From Streptomyces bathyalis (GTDB lineage: Bacteria > Actinomycetota > Actinomycetes > Streptomycetales > Streptomycetaceae), in NCBI RefSeq assembly GCF_015910445.1, contig NZ_CP048882.1, forward strand, positions 3,410,001 to 3,474,000: a stretch of 64,000 nt of DNA, in the 5' to 3' direction. Positions 43,622 through 53,101 of the stretch are shown here, piece by piece. Position numbers and translations under genes: made by a program. The notes beneath the pieces were generated by a model. The model did no database searches. It was given only the letters and a program-made list of their open reading frames with translations, and was not told the DNA's origin. The first letter of the stretch is position 1. Each line of letters opens with the position of its first letter.

Positions 43622-44722
43622 TCAGGAGCCGTCGTCGGCGTGAGCGGGGGACGCCGCCTCCAGTGGGTCCGCGCCACTGTGGGGCAGCGTCTCCTCGCGC
43701 GACAACGGCGCCGTACTGCCCCGCAGGATCAGACGTGTCGGCAGGACGATGTGCTGGCCTTGGTCAGCATCGCTGTCGCTGACAAGTGAACGAACCAGTT
43801 CACCGGCGACACGTCCGATGTCCGTGGGCGACTGGGCGATGGTGGACAGGTCCGACCACCGGGCGATCTCATGGTCGTCGAAGCCGAGTACGGATACCTG
43901 CTCGGGGACGTCGATGCCGCTCCTGCGCAGCGTCCAGAGAACCGAGACGGCAGCTTGGTCCTGTTCGGCGAAGATCGCGGTGGGTGGCTGCCGCTGGCTG
44001 AGCAGCTGCCCGACCGACTCCACGACTCTTCGCTTGTCGCCGAAGCTGGAGGCGGTGACCACAAGACTGTCGTCCAGGGGGATTCCCGCTTCGGTGAGCG
44101 CCTGCCGGTAGCCGGTCAGCCGTTCGTTGGAGCTGAAGCTGAACCCGCTGGGACCGATCGTTTTCACGAAGGCGATACGGCGGTGTCCGAGGTTGAGCAG
44201 ATACTGCGTGCCGCGGCGCCCCCCGGCGACATCGTCGATGTACACGCTCGCTCGTCCCTCGGCGTGCTGGCTCACGTAGATGACCGGGATCTCCAGGTCG
44301 TCCAGACGCGCGCCCTCCTCCTCGGTGAGGTCGAAGGAGAAAACCAGCAGGGCGTCGGCGTTCCGCCGGGCCGGGAGACGTTCGAAGAAGTCGGCGCGTT
44401 CGGTCATGTTGGGCGTGACGTACATGAGCAGATCCATGCCCGCCGCGCGCAGTATCGGCGCCAGGCTGTCCAACGCAGAGCCCATGAACCACGAATTGAG
44501 AACGGGCGTGAGTACTGCTACCACCCCCGTCTTGCCGGTGGCCAGACTGGCGGCCTGCCTGGAGACCGCGAAGTTCAGCTCGCGGGCTGCCTGTTCGACC
44601 CGGACGCGGACTTCGGGCGAGACGGTCGAGAGCCCGCGCAGCGTGCGAGAGACGGTGGAAGGGGAGACCCCGGCCCGTACGGCGACATCGACCATCGTGG
44701 GGTGCCGTTGCGCTGGTGGCAT
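43622..44722 (-). CDS. LacI-family transcriptional regulator
   Basis: A 366-residue regulator. The helix-turn-helix is MVDVAVRAGVSPSTVSRTLRGLSTVSPEVRVRVEQAARELNF (about residues 10-52), followed by a periplasmic-binding-like sugar-sensing domain ('GYRQALTEAGIPLDD', 'PTAIFAEQDQAAVSVLWTLRRSGIDVP', 'VSVLGFDDHEIARW'). Divergent from the sugar ABC importer and alpha-glucosidases that follow, so the effector is probably a maltose-, sucrose- or trehalose-like alpha-glucoside. The ATG lacks a strong ribosome site. Confidence 0.92.
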   Translation of the reverse strand: MPPAQRHPTMVDVAVRAGVSPSTVSRTLRGLSTVSPEVRVRVEQAARELNFAVSRQAASLATGKTGVVAVLTPVLNSWFMGSALDSLAPILRAAGMDLLMYVTPNMTERADFFERLPARRNADALLVFSFDLTEEEGARLDDLEIPVIYVSQHAEGRASVYIDDVAGGRRGTQYLLNLGHRRIAFVKTIGPSGFSFSSNERLTGYRQALTEAGIPLDDSLVVTASSFGDKRRVVESVGQLLSQRQPPTAIFAEQDQAAVSVLWTLRRSGIDVPEQVSVLGFDDHEIARWSDLSTIAQSPTDIGRVAGELVRSLVSDSDADQGQHIVLPTRLILRGSTAPLSREETLPHSGADPLEAASPAHADDGS

Positions 44723-45406
44723 GACGGGGACGCTAGCACGGGAAGCCCCTTTCAGCGGCAGCTGATGACAGCGCTGCCACGGAGGGTCGCAACGATTCAA
44801 CCTTTGAATGCTTGGTTTTTCTCACACCAAAACGGACATTTCACAGCAGAAGTTCGAGAGATCCCTGCGTGACACCCATTGACTTCCCGTATGTGCATCC
44901 ATACGTTGAACGCGCTGTCTTGAAGTAGTCAACACCATGCATGCGTTGCGTGCGTCTTCATGGCTTTGACCTGCAGTTCGGTCGTTCAACACGTCTATGA
45001 CAGCGCCTCTATCAGGCCGTTTTGAGCGTCCATGCACACCGTCTGAGAGCGCGGCCGGTGAAGGGATGAGATTCGCATGGCTGCAGCGAGTCCCGAGAGG
45101 GTCTCCAGGTGCTGCACCTGGAGTGACCGCTCGGCTGTCGATGGCCTGTATCGGACGTTGCCGGTGGAGATCTACTTACCGAGACCTTCTGCGCGTACGT
45201 GACCCGCCCGGGCAACCGTGACAACGGGAGCGGGGCCGCCGTCATCGCTGCGCCCACCCGCAGAGCTCGCACCGCCGACGATCGGCGGACAACAACTGTG
45301 CGCCTTCGTCCCAGCGGGGACCACGCCCTCGTTCGCCGGAACCGGCCAGCGGCTGCGCGCCGGAGCGATCCGGCCGATCCGGTTCCACACCGTTAGGAGA
45401 GACAGA
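44723..45406. other. Regulatory region between LacI gene and importer operon
   Basis: A 684-base divergent region. It contains the palindromes ATTCAACCTTTGAAT (44795-44809, perfect six-base arms), CGTATGTGCATCCATACG (44888-44905) and the separated complementary half-sites GTTGAACG (44905-44912) and CGTTCAAC (44983-44990). The recurring TTGAA/TTCAA half suggests LacI sites near the regulator gene. No gene is supported. Confidence 0.5.
44795..44809. promoter_or_regulatory. Palindromic operator candidate for the LacI regulator
   Basis: ATTCAACCTTTGAAT, perfect six-base arms around CCT, 73 bases upstream of the lacI-type start codon. CAA and TTG two bases further out on each side extend the symmetry. 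Confidence 0.5.
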
Positions 45407-46714
45407 GTGAAGACCAGTGCTACCAGGGCGGTTCAGTGCTCGGCCGTCGTCCTTGCCGGCCTCATGGCCACCACCGCCTGCGGATCGTCCGGTGGCGATG
45501 ACGCCGCTCAGAAGAACCCCTCGTTCAAGGGCCGCGGCCCCATCAAGTACGTGGCCGGCAAGGACGCCGGAGGGTCCGTCCAGAAGGTGCTCGACAAGTG
45601 GAACAAGGCGCACCCGAAGGAAAAGGTGACCTTCGTAGAGCTGCCCACGGATGCCGACGCGCAGCGTCAGCAGATGATCCAGAACGCGCAGACGAAGTCC
45701 GACGCGTATTCGGTGCTGTCCCTCGACGTCGTGTGGACCTCGGAGTTCGCGGCTCATCAGTGGATCGACCGGCTGCCCGAGAACAAGTTCCCGCTGGACA
45801 AGATGATGAAGCCCGTCGTGGAGACGGGGAAGTACCGGGGCGGGCAGTACTCGATACCGCACGCCTCGGACGGCGGCCTGCTCTACTACCGCAAGGACCT
45901 GCTGAAGAAGGCAGGCATCGACAAGGCCCCGGCCACCTGGGCGGAGATGCAGGACGCCTGCGACAAGGTCAAGAAGCTGTCCGAGGGCAAGGGCATGGAC
46001 TGTTATGCCGGGCAGCACCAGAAGTACGAGGGCCTGACGGTCAACTTCTCCGAGGCCGTGAACTCCGCGGGTGGTGAGGTGCTCGACGCGAAGGGCAAGC
46101 CGAACCTCGACACCCCCGAGGCGAAGAAGGGCCTGGACTTCCTCGCCAAGTCCGTCAAGGACAAGACGATCCCCAAGGAAGCGACCACCTACCAGGAGGA
46201 ACAAGGCCGGCAGGCCTTCCAGGGTGGGAAGTTGATCTTCATGCGGAACTGGCCGTACGTGCACTCCCTCGCATCGAAGAAGGACGGTTCCAGCAAGGTC
46301 GCGGGGAAGTTCGATGTGGCCCCTCTGCCTGGCCTGAAGGGGCCGGGCACCTCAAGTCTGGGCGGCCACAACGTCGCTCTGTCGTCCTCGGCGAAGAACA
46401 AGGCCACGGCACTCGACTTCATGAAGTTCTTCACCAGTGAGCAGAAGGCCCGGTTCGCCCTCGAGGAGGCTTCTCTCGCGCCGCCCTACGAGAGCCTCTA
46501 CACCGAAAAGGCGCTGGTGAAGCAGTTCCCGTACCTGCCCACGCTCAAGAAGTCGATTCTGACCGCCGAGCCGCGTCCCCGAGTCGTCAACTACGGCGAC
46601 GCGAGCAGTGCGATGCAGAAGGAGGCCTACGCCGCCATGACGGGTACGAAGAGCAGTGCTGAGGCCCTGAAGGACCTTCAGAAGGCTCTTCAGAAGCCCA
46701 CGGCGCAGCAGTAA
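45407..46714 (+). CDS. Sugar ABC transporter substrate-binding lipoprotein
   Basis: A 435-residue lipoprotein. The signal peptide ends at the lipid-modified Cys25 (LMATTACGSSGG). The mature protein is a type 1 oligosaccharide-binding protein: 'KWNKAHPKEKVTFVELP', 'YSIPHASDGGLLYYRKDLLKKAGIDKAPATWAEM' and 'AFQGGKLIFMRNWPYVHSL', characteristic of maltose/trehalose-type receptors. Start GTG after TAGGAGAGACA. First gene of the importer operon. Confidence 0.92.
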   Translation: MKTSATRAVQCSAVVLAGLMATTACGSSGGDDAAQKNPSFKGRGPIKYVAGKDAGGSVQKVLDKWNKAHPKEKVTFVELPTDADAQRQQMIQNAQTKSDAYSVLSLDVVWTSEFAAHQWIDRLPENKFPLDKMMKPVVETGKYRGGQYSIPHASDGGLLYYRKDLLKKAGIDKAPATWAEMQDACDKVKKLSEGKGMDCYAGQHQKYEGLTVNFSEAVNSAGGEVLDAKGKPNLDTPEAKKGLDFLAKSVKDKTIPKEATTYQEEQGRQAFQGGKLIFMRNWPYVHSLASKKDGSSKVAGKFDVAPLPGLKGPGTSSLGGHNVALSSSAKNKATALDFMKFFTSEQKARFALEEASLAPPYESLYTEKALVKQFPYLPTLKKSILTAEPRPRVVNYGDASSAMQKEAYAAMTGTKSSAEALKDLQKALQKPTAQQ

Positions 46715-46728
46715 GGAGCGGCCCGCTC

Positions 46729-47799
46729 ATGGTGGAAACGCATAACCCCGGGGGCAGTGCGACAGCCAGTGCGGATGAGTCGTCGCACGACCGCTCGGGC
46801 GGCAGTTCGCCCGACGGGCTGCCGGCGCCGGCCAAGCGCCGGCGCCGGCAGCCCGGGGCGACGTCGGGATCCGCGCGGATGGCCGCGCTGCTGGTCTCCC
46901 CCACACTGCTGGTGCTGACGATCGTCGTGCTCTACCCCACGATCGTGGCGTTCAAGGATTCGCTCTACGGCACTGCGGGTCTGGACCCGAAGACGGGATT
47001 CGTCAGCAAGACGGAACCGTTCGTGGGCTGGTCCAACTACGCCGACATCTTCGGGGAGGCCGGCTCCCGATTCTGGAACGCCTTCTGGAACACCTCGTTC
47101 TTCACCGTCACCACGGTCACGCTGGAAACGGTGATCGGTGTGGCCATGGCGCTGATCATGCACAAGGCCTTCAAGGGCCGGGCACTGGTCCGTGCGAGCA
47201 TCCTGATCCCGTGGGCGATCCCCACCGCCATTTCCGCGATCCTGTGGCGCTGGATATTCAACAGCGACGGCGTGGCCAACAAGATCATCGGCGAGCAGAT
47301 CCTGTGGACCACGGAGGGATTCCACGCCCAGGTCGCGGTCATCATCGCCGAGGTGTGGAAGACCGCGCCGTTCATCGGCCTGCTCGTGCTGGCCGGTCTC
47401 CAGGTGATCCCCAAGGAGGTCTACGAAGCCGCACGGATCGACGGGGCCACCGCAATGCGCCAGTTCTGGAACATCACCCTGCCCCTGGTGAAGCCCGCGC
47501 TGCTGGTGGCCGTGCTGTTCCGGACGCTGGACGCGCTGCGGATGTTCGACCTTCCCTACGTCCTCATCGGCGCGAAGAAGGCATCGGTGGAGACGTTGTC
47601 GATGCTGGCCCAGGACGAGGCGTCGAACGTGCGGTTCGGACCGGCTGCGGCGTACGCGGTGGTCCTCTTCATCTATGTCTTCCTGATCGCGCTGGCTTTT
47701 GTCCGGTTGCTGGGCACCGATCTCGTCCGTGACGACGACCCCACCCCCAAGCGCCGCCGCCGGTGGCTGACGCGACGTCGCACGGAGGTGACGGCATGA
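46729..47799 (+). CDS. Sugar ABC transporter permease, MalF-like
   Basis: A 356-residue permease. A ~40-residue polar N-terminus precedes helix 1 ('MAALLVSPTLLVLTIVVLYPTIVAF'), and the cytoplasmic EAA loop is 'EVYEAARIDGATAMRQFWNITLPLVKPALL' (about residues 225-254), which contacts the ATPase. Six or so membrane helices. It starts 14 bases after the binding-protein stop and overlaps the next permease by four bases (ATGA). Confidence 0.92.
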   Translation: MVETHNPGGSATASADESSHDRSGGSSPDGLPAPAKRRRRQPGATSGSARMAALLVSPTLLVLTIVVLYPTIVAFKDSLYGTAGLDPKTGFVSKTEPFVGWSNYADIFGEAGSRFWNAFWNTSFFTVTTVTLETVIGVAMALIMHKAFKGRALVRASILIPWAIPTAISAILWRWIFNSDGVANKIIGEQILWTTEGFHAQVAVIIAEVWKTAPFIGLLVLAGLQVIPKEVYEAARIDGATAMRQFWNITLPLVKPALLVAVLFRTLDALRMFDLPYVLIGAKKASVETLSMLAQDEASNVRFGPAAAYAVVLFIYVFLIALAFVRLLGTDLVRDDDPTPKRRRRWLTRRRTEVTA

Positions 47800-48629
47800 A
47801 CTTCCAGGCAAAGATCCGCAGGTGGCTTCCGTATGTGGGTGTCGCCGTCGTCGTCGCCTACTGCCTGGCCCCGTTCTACTGGATGGTGGTGTCCAGCCTG
47901 CGGCGCACCTCGGACATCTTCGAGAACGCACCGCTGCCCAGCCACCCGTCCCTTGAGAACTACCTCGCGGTCTTCGACCCGTCCCAGTCGTTCACCAAGT
48001 CGATGATCAACAGCATCGTCGTGGCCGGGGTCACCACATCCGTGGCTCTGGTGCTTGCCACCTTCACCGCCTACGCCATGGCGCGGCTCCGGTTCCGCTT
48101 CAAGCGCGTCGTGCTCACGGTGATCATCGCCACTTCGATGTTTCCCGTGGTGTCGATCGTGGTCCCGCTGCTGAAGCTGTTCACGGACTTCGGCTGGATC
48201 AACACCTATCAGGCGTTGATCGTGCCCAGCATGTCCTTCGCGCTGCCGCTCGCGGTATGGAACCTCACGACCTTCTTCCGGCAGATGCCGGAGGAACTCG
48301 AGCACTCGGCCATGGTCGACGGGTGCACGCGGGGCCAGGCGTTCCGCAAGATCATCATTCCCCTTGCCGCGCCCGGCCTGTTCACCACCGCGATCATCGT
48401 CTTCATCATCGCCTGGAACGAATTCCTCATCGCCTTGACGATGACGAACAAGGAGGACATGCAGACAGCTCCTGTCGCCGTTTCCAAGTTCACCGGCGCC
48501 TCTGATTTCGAGGTCCCGTTCGGCAGCCAGATGGCGGCTGGCGTGCTCGTCACCCTGCCGCTCGTCGTCCTGGTGATCGTCTTCCAGCGTCGCATCGTTT
48601 CCGGCCTCACCTCCGGTTCGGCGAAGTAG
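47796..48629 (+). CDS. Sugar ABC transporter permease, MalG-like
   Basis: A 277-residue permease with six membrane helices. The EAA loop is 'EELEHSAMVDGCTRGQAFRKIIIPLAAPGLFTTA' (about residues 167-200). The first helix is 'VGVAVVVAYCLAPFYWMVVSSL'. The start overlaps the upstream stop as ATGA. The operon lacks an ATPase gene; Streptomyces commonly uses the shared MsiK ATPase for such importers. Confidence 0.92.
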   Translation: MNFQAKIRRWLPYVGVAVVVAYCLAPFYWMVVSSLRRTSDIFENAPLPSHPSLENYLAVFDPSQSFTKSMINSIVVAGVTTSVALVLATFTAYAMARLRFRFKRVVLTVIIATSMFPVVSIVVPLLKLFTDFGWINTYQALIVPSMSFALPLAVWNLTTFFRQMPEELEHSAMVDGCTRGQAFRKIIIPLAAPGLFTTAIIVFIIAWNEFLIALTMTNKEDMQTAPVAVSKFTGASDFEVPFGSQMAAGVLVTLPLVVLVIVFQRRIVSGLTSGSAK

Positions 48630-48673
48630 ACCGGCCCTCTCCGCGGATCACTACTCGAAGGAGCCTGCACAGC

Positions 48674-50314
48674 ATGTCAAGCACCGCACCCTGGTGGCGC
48701 AGTGCCGTCATTTACCAGGTCTATATCCGCAGCTTCGCCGACGGGAACGGCGACGGAGTCGGTGACATCGCGGGCATTCGTTCCCGCTTGCCGTATCTCA
48801 AGTCGCTGGGTGTCGACGCCATTTGGATCAACCCGTGGTACAAGTCGCCGATGGCCGACCACGGTTACGACGTCGCGGACTTCCGTGAGATCGACCCGCA
48901 GTTCGGCACCGTGGCCGAGGCCGAGGAACTCATCGAGGAGGCGCACCAGTACGGCCTCCGCGTCATCCCCGACATCGTGCCGAACCACACCTCCGACCAG
49001 CACAAGTGGTTCCGGGCCGCGCTGTCCGACCCGCCGGGCGGCCCCGAGCGGGATCGCTACATCTTCCGGGACGGGCGCGGCCCCGAAGGCGCCGAGCCGC
49101 CGAATGACTGGAGGTCGGTCTTCGGGGGGCCGGCCTGGACCCGGGTGCCCGACGGACAGTGGTATCTGCATCTGTTCGCCCCCGAGCAGCCGGACCTCAA
49201 CTGGGAACACCCGGAGGTCAGGGCGGAGTTCGAGGACATCCTGCGGTTCTGGTTCAGCCGTGGAGTGGACGGGTTCCGCATCGATGTGGCGCACGGCCTG
49301 ATCAAGCACCCCGAACTGCCCGATCTGCCACCCCGCGTCGACCCGGACGGCCCGCCGCCTCGGGAACGGGTGGCTCACCCGCACTGGGACCGCGACGAGG
49401 TGCACGACATATACCGCGCGTGGCGTCGGGTGGCCGATGAGTTCCCCGGCGACCGGTCGTTCGTGGCGGAAGCATGGGCGGAGACCCCGGAGCGGCTCGC
49501 CGCGTACGTACGGCGGGACGGTCTGCACACGACGTTCAACTTCGATTTCCTGATGGCCAGTTGGGGCTCCAAGCAGCTGCGGGCGGTCATCGACGACTCG
49601 CTCGCCACGCTCGGCTCGGTCGGAGCACCGGCCACCTGGGTGCTCTCCAACCACGACGTCGCGCGCCCTCCCAGCCGTTTCGGCCGCGACCAGTCGAAGA
49701 AATGGGTGGCCAACGAGCGCTTCCGGCCCGAAGGCCCCCTGGACCTCGAACTCGGAGTGCGGCGGGCCCGCGCGGCCGCCCTGCTGATGCTCTCCCTCCC
49801 CGGCGGCGCCTACATCTACCAGGGTGAGGAACTGGGCCTGCCGGAGGTCGAGGACCTGCCCGACGACGTCCTTCAGGACCCGATGTGGGAGCGATCCGAG
49901 CACACCGACCGCGGACGGGACGGCTGCCGCGTGCCCATCCCGTGGTCCGGGGAGACGGCGCCGTTCGGCTTCAGCCCCGAAGGCGCCACCGGCGAGCCCT
50001 GGCTGCCCCAGCCTGCGAACTGGAAGGAGCACAGCGTCGAGATCCAGACCGGTGACGACGCATCGATGCTGGAGCTCTACCGCAGCGCCCTGCACCTGCG
50101 CCGCGCCCATCCTGCCCTCGGCGAGGGCAGCCTGACCTGGTGGGACGCCCCCGAGGGAGTGCTCGCCTTCAACCGCGATCCGGACTTCGCGTGCGTCGTC
50201 AACTTCTCGGCCGAGCCGTATCGGCTTCCGCAGCAGCACAAGGTGCTGCTCGCGAGCCGGCAGCTCGACGACGGCTACCTGGCGCCCGACGCCGCGGTGT
50301 GGCTCGCACTGTAA
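48674..50314 (+). CDS. GH13 alpha-glucosidase (first paralogue)
   Basis: A 546-residue glycoside hydrolase of family 13. The catalytic residues are visible: nucleophile Asp in 'GVDGFRIDVAHGL' (about residue 203), acid/base Glu in 'DRSFVAEAWAE' and the third Asp in 'TWVLSNHDVARP'. 'WWRSAVIYQVYIRSFADGNGDGVGDIAGIRSRL' is the family opening. It hydrolyses alpha-1,4 or 1,6 glucosides (maltose, isomaltose, sucrose) in the cytoplasm after uptake. Starts 44 bases after the second permease. Confidence 0.93.
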   Translation: MSSTAPWWRSAVIYQVYIRSFADGNGDGVGDIAGIRSRLPYLKSLGVDAIWINPWYKSPMADHGYDVADFREIDPQFGTVAEAEELIEEAHQYGLRVIPDIVPNHTSDQHKWFRAALSDPPGGPERDRYIFRDGRGPEGAEPPNDWRSVFGGPAWTRVPDGQWYLHLFAPEQPDLNWEHPEVRAEFEDILRFWFSRGVDGFRIDVAHGLIKHPELPDLPPRVDPDGPPPRERVAHPHWDRDEVHDIYRAWRRVADEFPGDRSFVAEAWAETPERLAAYVRRDGLHTTFNFDFLMASWGSKQLRAVIDDSLATLGSVGAPATWVLSNHDVARPPSRFGRDQSKKWVANERFRPEGPLDLELGVRRARAAALLMLSLPGGAYIYQGEELGLPEVEDLPDDVLQDPMWERSEHTDRGRDGCRVPIPWSGETAPFGFSPEGATGEPWLPQPANWKEHSVEIQTGDDASMLELYRSALHLRRAHPALGEGSLTWWDAPEGVLAFNRDPDFACVVNFSAEPYRLPQQHKVLLASRQLDDGYLAPDAAVWLAL

Positions 50315-50343
50315 GCGCCGGTTCCGTTCGGCCTCCAGGTCCA

Positions 50344-50368
50344 GGGCGCCCCCAACTGCGGGGCGCCC
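50344..50368 (+). terminator. Hairpin between the two alpha-glucosidase genes
   Basis: GGGCGCCCC (50344-50352) and GGGGCGCCC (50360-50368) form a perfect nine-pair stem with a seven-base loop, 30 bases after the first glucosidase stop. It may lower expression of the second gene. Confidence 0.55.
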
Positions 50369-50486
50369 TCCAGGTCGTCGGCGGCTCTCCTTCGACGACT
50401 CCGAACGAGCCGCTGAACCACCGGGACCCCCGCCCCACCGACACCAGACCACTGATCCGCACAGGACCGTATGAGCGAGGACTCAC

Positions 50487-52172
50487 GTGACCGACCGCAC
50501 CGCATCCGCACCGCACCGCCAGGACGGCCCCGACTGGTGGCGGCAGGCCGCCGTCTACCAGATCTATCCCCGCAGCTTCGCCGACTCCGACGGTGACGGC
50601 CTGGGCGACATACCCGGCATCACCTCCCGGCTGCCCTACCTCTCCGAACTCGGGGTCGACGCCGTCTGGCTGAGCCCGTTCTACCCCTCCGCGCTGGCCG
50701 ACGGCGGTTACGACGTCGCCGACTACCGCAACGTCGACCCGCGCCTGGGCACGCTGGAGGACTTCGACGCGATGGTCGCCGAGGCACACCGCTTCGGCAT
50801 CAAGGTGATCATCGACATCGTGCCCAACCACACCTCCGAGGACCACGAGTGGTTCCAGCAGGCGCTGCGTGCCGAGCCCGGATCGCCGGAGCGGCAGCGC
50901 TACGTCTTCCGTCAGGGCAAGGGCGAGAACGGTGAACTGCCGCCCGCCGACTGGCAGTCCGCCTTCGGCGGCCCGGCCTGGACCCGGCTGCCCGACGGCT
51001 GGTGGTACCTGCACCTCTTCGCGCCGGAGCAGCCGGACCTCAACTGGGAGAACCCGGAGGTGCGCGAGGACTTCCGCAAGACGCTGCGCTTCTGGTCGGA
51101 CCGCGGCGTGGACGGCTACCGGATCGACGTGGCCAACGCCCTGATGAAGGACCTCGAGGACCCGCTGCGCGACATGGGGCCGATCTCCTTCGACGACCAG
51201 ATGGAGGACTTGGAGGACGGCAGCCACCCGTTCTGGGACCGCGACGAGGTCCACGAGATCTACCGGGACTGGCGCGAGGTCTTCAACGAGTACGACCCGC
51301 CCCGTGTCGGCATCGCCGAGGCCTGGGTGAAGAACCACCGCCTGGTGCTCTACGCACGTCCCGAGGGCCTGGGCCAGGCCTTCAACTTCGAGTATCTGAA
51401 GACAGGTTGGGACGCGCAGGAGCTGCGCCGCGTCATCGATGTCTCGCTGCGCACAGCGCAGGAGGCCGGGGCCTCGGCGACGTGGGTGCTCTCCAACCAC
51501 GACGTCATCAGGCACGCTTCGCGATTCGCGCTTCCCGAGGGCACCGACACCGACGAGTGGCTGCTCAGCGGGGGCACGAAGCCGCAGGCCGACGCCGAGC
51601 GCGGACTGCGGCGGGCGCGGGCCGCCACCATGCTGGAGCTGGCGCTGCCCGGGTCCGCGTACATGTACCAGGGCGAGGAGCTGGGGCTGCCCGAGGTCGC
51701 CTCTCTCAAGGAGGAGGACCTCCAGGACCCGACGTGGATCCGCAGCTCGCACACCCGCAAGGGGCGCGACGGCTGCCGCGTACCGCTTCCGTGGACGCGC
51801 ACCGGCGCCTCGTTCGGCTTCGGCGGCGAGAACCCGTGGCTGCCACAGCCCGCCGGCTTCGGCGAGCTGTCCGTGGAGGCGCAGGAGGGCCAGGAGGGCT
51901 CCACGCTGGAGCTCTACCGGGAGGCGCTGCGGCTGCGGCACAAGCTCGTCGGCACCGACGAGTCGCTGACATGGCGGGGCGATGAGGAGTCGGAGCGGGA
52001 GGGCCTGCTGCACTTCGTACGTCCCGAGGGATGGCACTGCTTGACCAACTTCGGCACGGACACGAAGCCGCTGCCCGAGGGTGAGGTCCTGCTGAGCAGC
52101 AGCCCGCTGAACGGCGACGGCATCCCCGGGGAGACGACGGTGTGGCTGCGGGACGGAGCCGGGGAGGGCTGA
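50487..52172 (+). CDS. GH13 alpha-glucosidase (second paralogue)
   Basis: A 561-residue family 13 enzyme, paralogous to the gene before it. 'WWRQAAVYQIYPRSFADSDGDGLGDIPGITSRL', nucleophile Asp in 'GVDGYRIDVANAL', Glu in 'VGIAEAWV' and Asp in 'TWVLSNHDVIRH'. The start GTG follows GCGAGGA. It probably has a different linkage preference from the first enzyme, giving the operon two hydrolytic specificities. Cytoplasmic (no signal peptide). Confidence 0.93.
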   Translation: MTDRTASAPHRQDGPDWWRQAAVYQIYPRSFADSDGDGLGDIPGITSRLPYLSELGVDAVWLSPFYPSALADGGYDVADYRNVDPRLGTLEDFDAMVAEAHRFGIKVIIDIVPNHTSEDHEWFQQALRAEPGSPERQRYVFRQGKGENGELPPADWQSAFGGPAWTRLPDGWWYLHLFAPEQPDLNWENPEVREDFRKTLRFWSDRGVDGYRIDVANALMKDLEDPLRDMGPISFDDQMEDLEDGSHPFWDRDEVHEIYRDWREVFNEYDPPRVGIAEAWVKNHRLVLYARPEGLGQAFNFEYLKTGWDAQELRRVIDVSLRTAQEAGASATWVLSNHDVIRHASRFALPEGTDTDEWLLSGGTKPQADAERGLRRARAATMLELALPGSAYMYQGEELGLPEVASLKEEDLQDPTWIRSSHTRKGRDGCRVPLPWTRTGASFGFGGENPWLPQPAGFGELSVEAQEGQEGSTLELYREALRLRHKLVGTDESLTWRGDEESEREGLLHFVRPEGWHCLTNFGTDTKPLPEGEVLLSSSPLNGDGIPGETTVWLRDGAGEG

Positions 52173-52224
52173 GGCCCGCCCGGAGCGGAGCGGCCGGCGG
52201 TCCTCGGCGAGTGCCGATGGCCAA

Positions 52225-52252
52225 GGGCTGAGAGCTGAGGGCTGAGAGCTGA
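52225..52252. repeat. 14-base tandem repeat, two perfect copies
   Basis: GGGCTGAGAGCTGA (52225-52238) repeated at 52239-52252, followed by GGGCCC, 53 bases after the second glucosidase. Confidence 0.7.
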
Positions 52253-52400
52253 GGGCCCACGGCCTCCGGCTGCCTGCCGGACCGCACCGGACCGGACCGG
52301 GACGAACGGCACGGCGAGTACCCCCGAACGACGGGGGACCGCCGTGCCGTTGCCGTTTCCGGTTGCGGTGCACACCGGCGGCGACGCGTTTTCTTCGTTC

Positions 52401-52889
52401 TCAGTGCCCGTCGACGAAGAAGCTGTCGTGCTTCACGAGGAAGTCCTCGAACTCCTTGCCACCGCGCTGCGCCATCTCCGCGACCCGCTCGAAGTACTCC
52501 TCGCGGGGTGCGCCGGGCGAGAACAGCAGGAGCATCGACGCCGGGCTGTCGGAGGAGTTCTTGAACGCGTGCAGCCCGCCGACCGGCACATACAGGAAGT
52601 CACCCTCCCGTCCGGTGGTCCAGCGCTCGCCGTCGAAGAGCTGCACCTCCCCGGACAGCACGTAGAAGGACTCCGAGATCGAACGGTGGAAGTGCGTGCT
52701 CGGCCCGGGCGAGCGCGGTCCCATGTCCGCCTTGTAGAGCCCGAACTCACCCCCGGTGCCGGCGCTCGTGGCGAGGTAGTGGGTGCTGTTGCCCGTCCCG
52801 GTCGTGATGTCTGGCTCCGTCGTGGACGGCCTGAACACCGCGGTGACCTCGCCTCCTTCGCCGAGGTACCGGGGCTCCGGATACGACAT
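52401..52889 (-). CDS. Cupin-domain protein
   Basis: A 162-residue single-cupin protein. Cupin motif 1 'PSTHFHRSISESFYVLSGEVQLFDGE' (metal ligands H..H..E, about residues 63-88) and motif 2 'PVGGLHAFKNSS' (His about 107) are complete. The protein is probably a metal-dependent small-molecule-binding enzyme or sensor. AAGGAGAG precedes the ATG. Divergent from the PadR gene. Confidence 0.88.
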   Translation of the reverse strand: MSYPEPRYLGEGGEVTAVFRPSTTEPDITTGTGNSTHYLATSAGTGGEFGLYKADMGPRSPGPSTHFHRSISESFYVLSGEVQLFDGERWTTGREGDFLYVPVGGLHAFKNSSDSPASMLLLFSPGAPREEYFERVAEMAQRGGKEFEDFLVKHDSFFVDGH

Positions 52890-53054
52890 GCGGCTCTCCT
52901 TCCCGTCCGTCCCTCTCCCGTTCCCGCGATTGTGGCCACGGCGGCCGAGGTCCGGCATCGGACGCGGGGCCGGTCGGGCGTACACCTCCCGTACCGCACC
53001 TCGGGTCCGGGGCGGGCTCGGAAGACAGAGCCCCGGCGGCGGCTCATCGCGAAG

Positions 53055-53095
53055 ACTAGTCGGGATATTGACTAGTTCCGAAAACCGTCTACTCT
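53055..53095 (+). promoter_or_regulatory. Leaderless promoter and operator of the PadR gene
   Basis: TTGACT (53068-53073), a 16-base spacer and TACTCT (53090-53095); the GTG start follows six bases later, so the transcript should be leaderless. The inverted repeat ACTAGTC (53055-53061) and GACTAGT (53070-53076) overlaps the -35 and is probably the autoregulatory PadR site. Confidence 0.7.
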
Positions 53096-53101
53096 CAGTC
53101 C

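Noticed and set aside
45242..46264. Long minus-strand frame opposite the sugar-binding lipoprotein gene
   Set aside because: The lipoprotein gene has a clear ribosome site, lipobox and family motifs; the minus frame has none.
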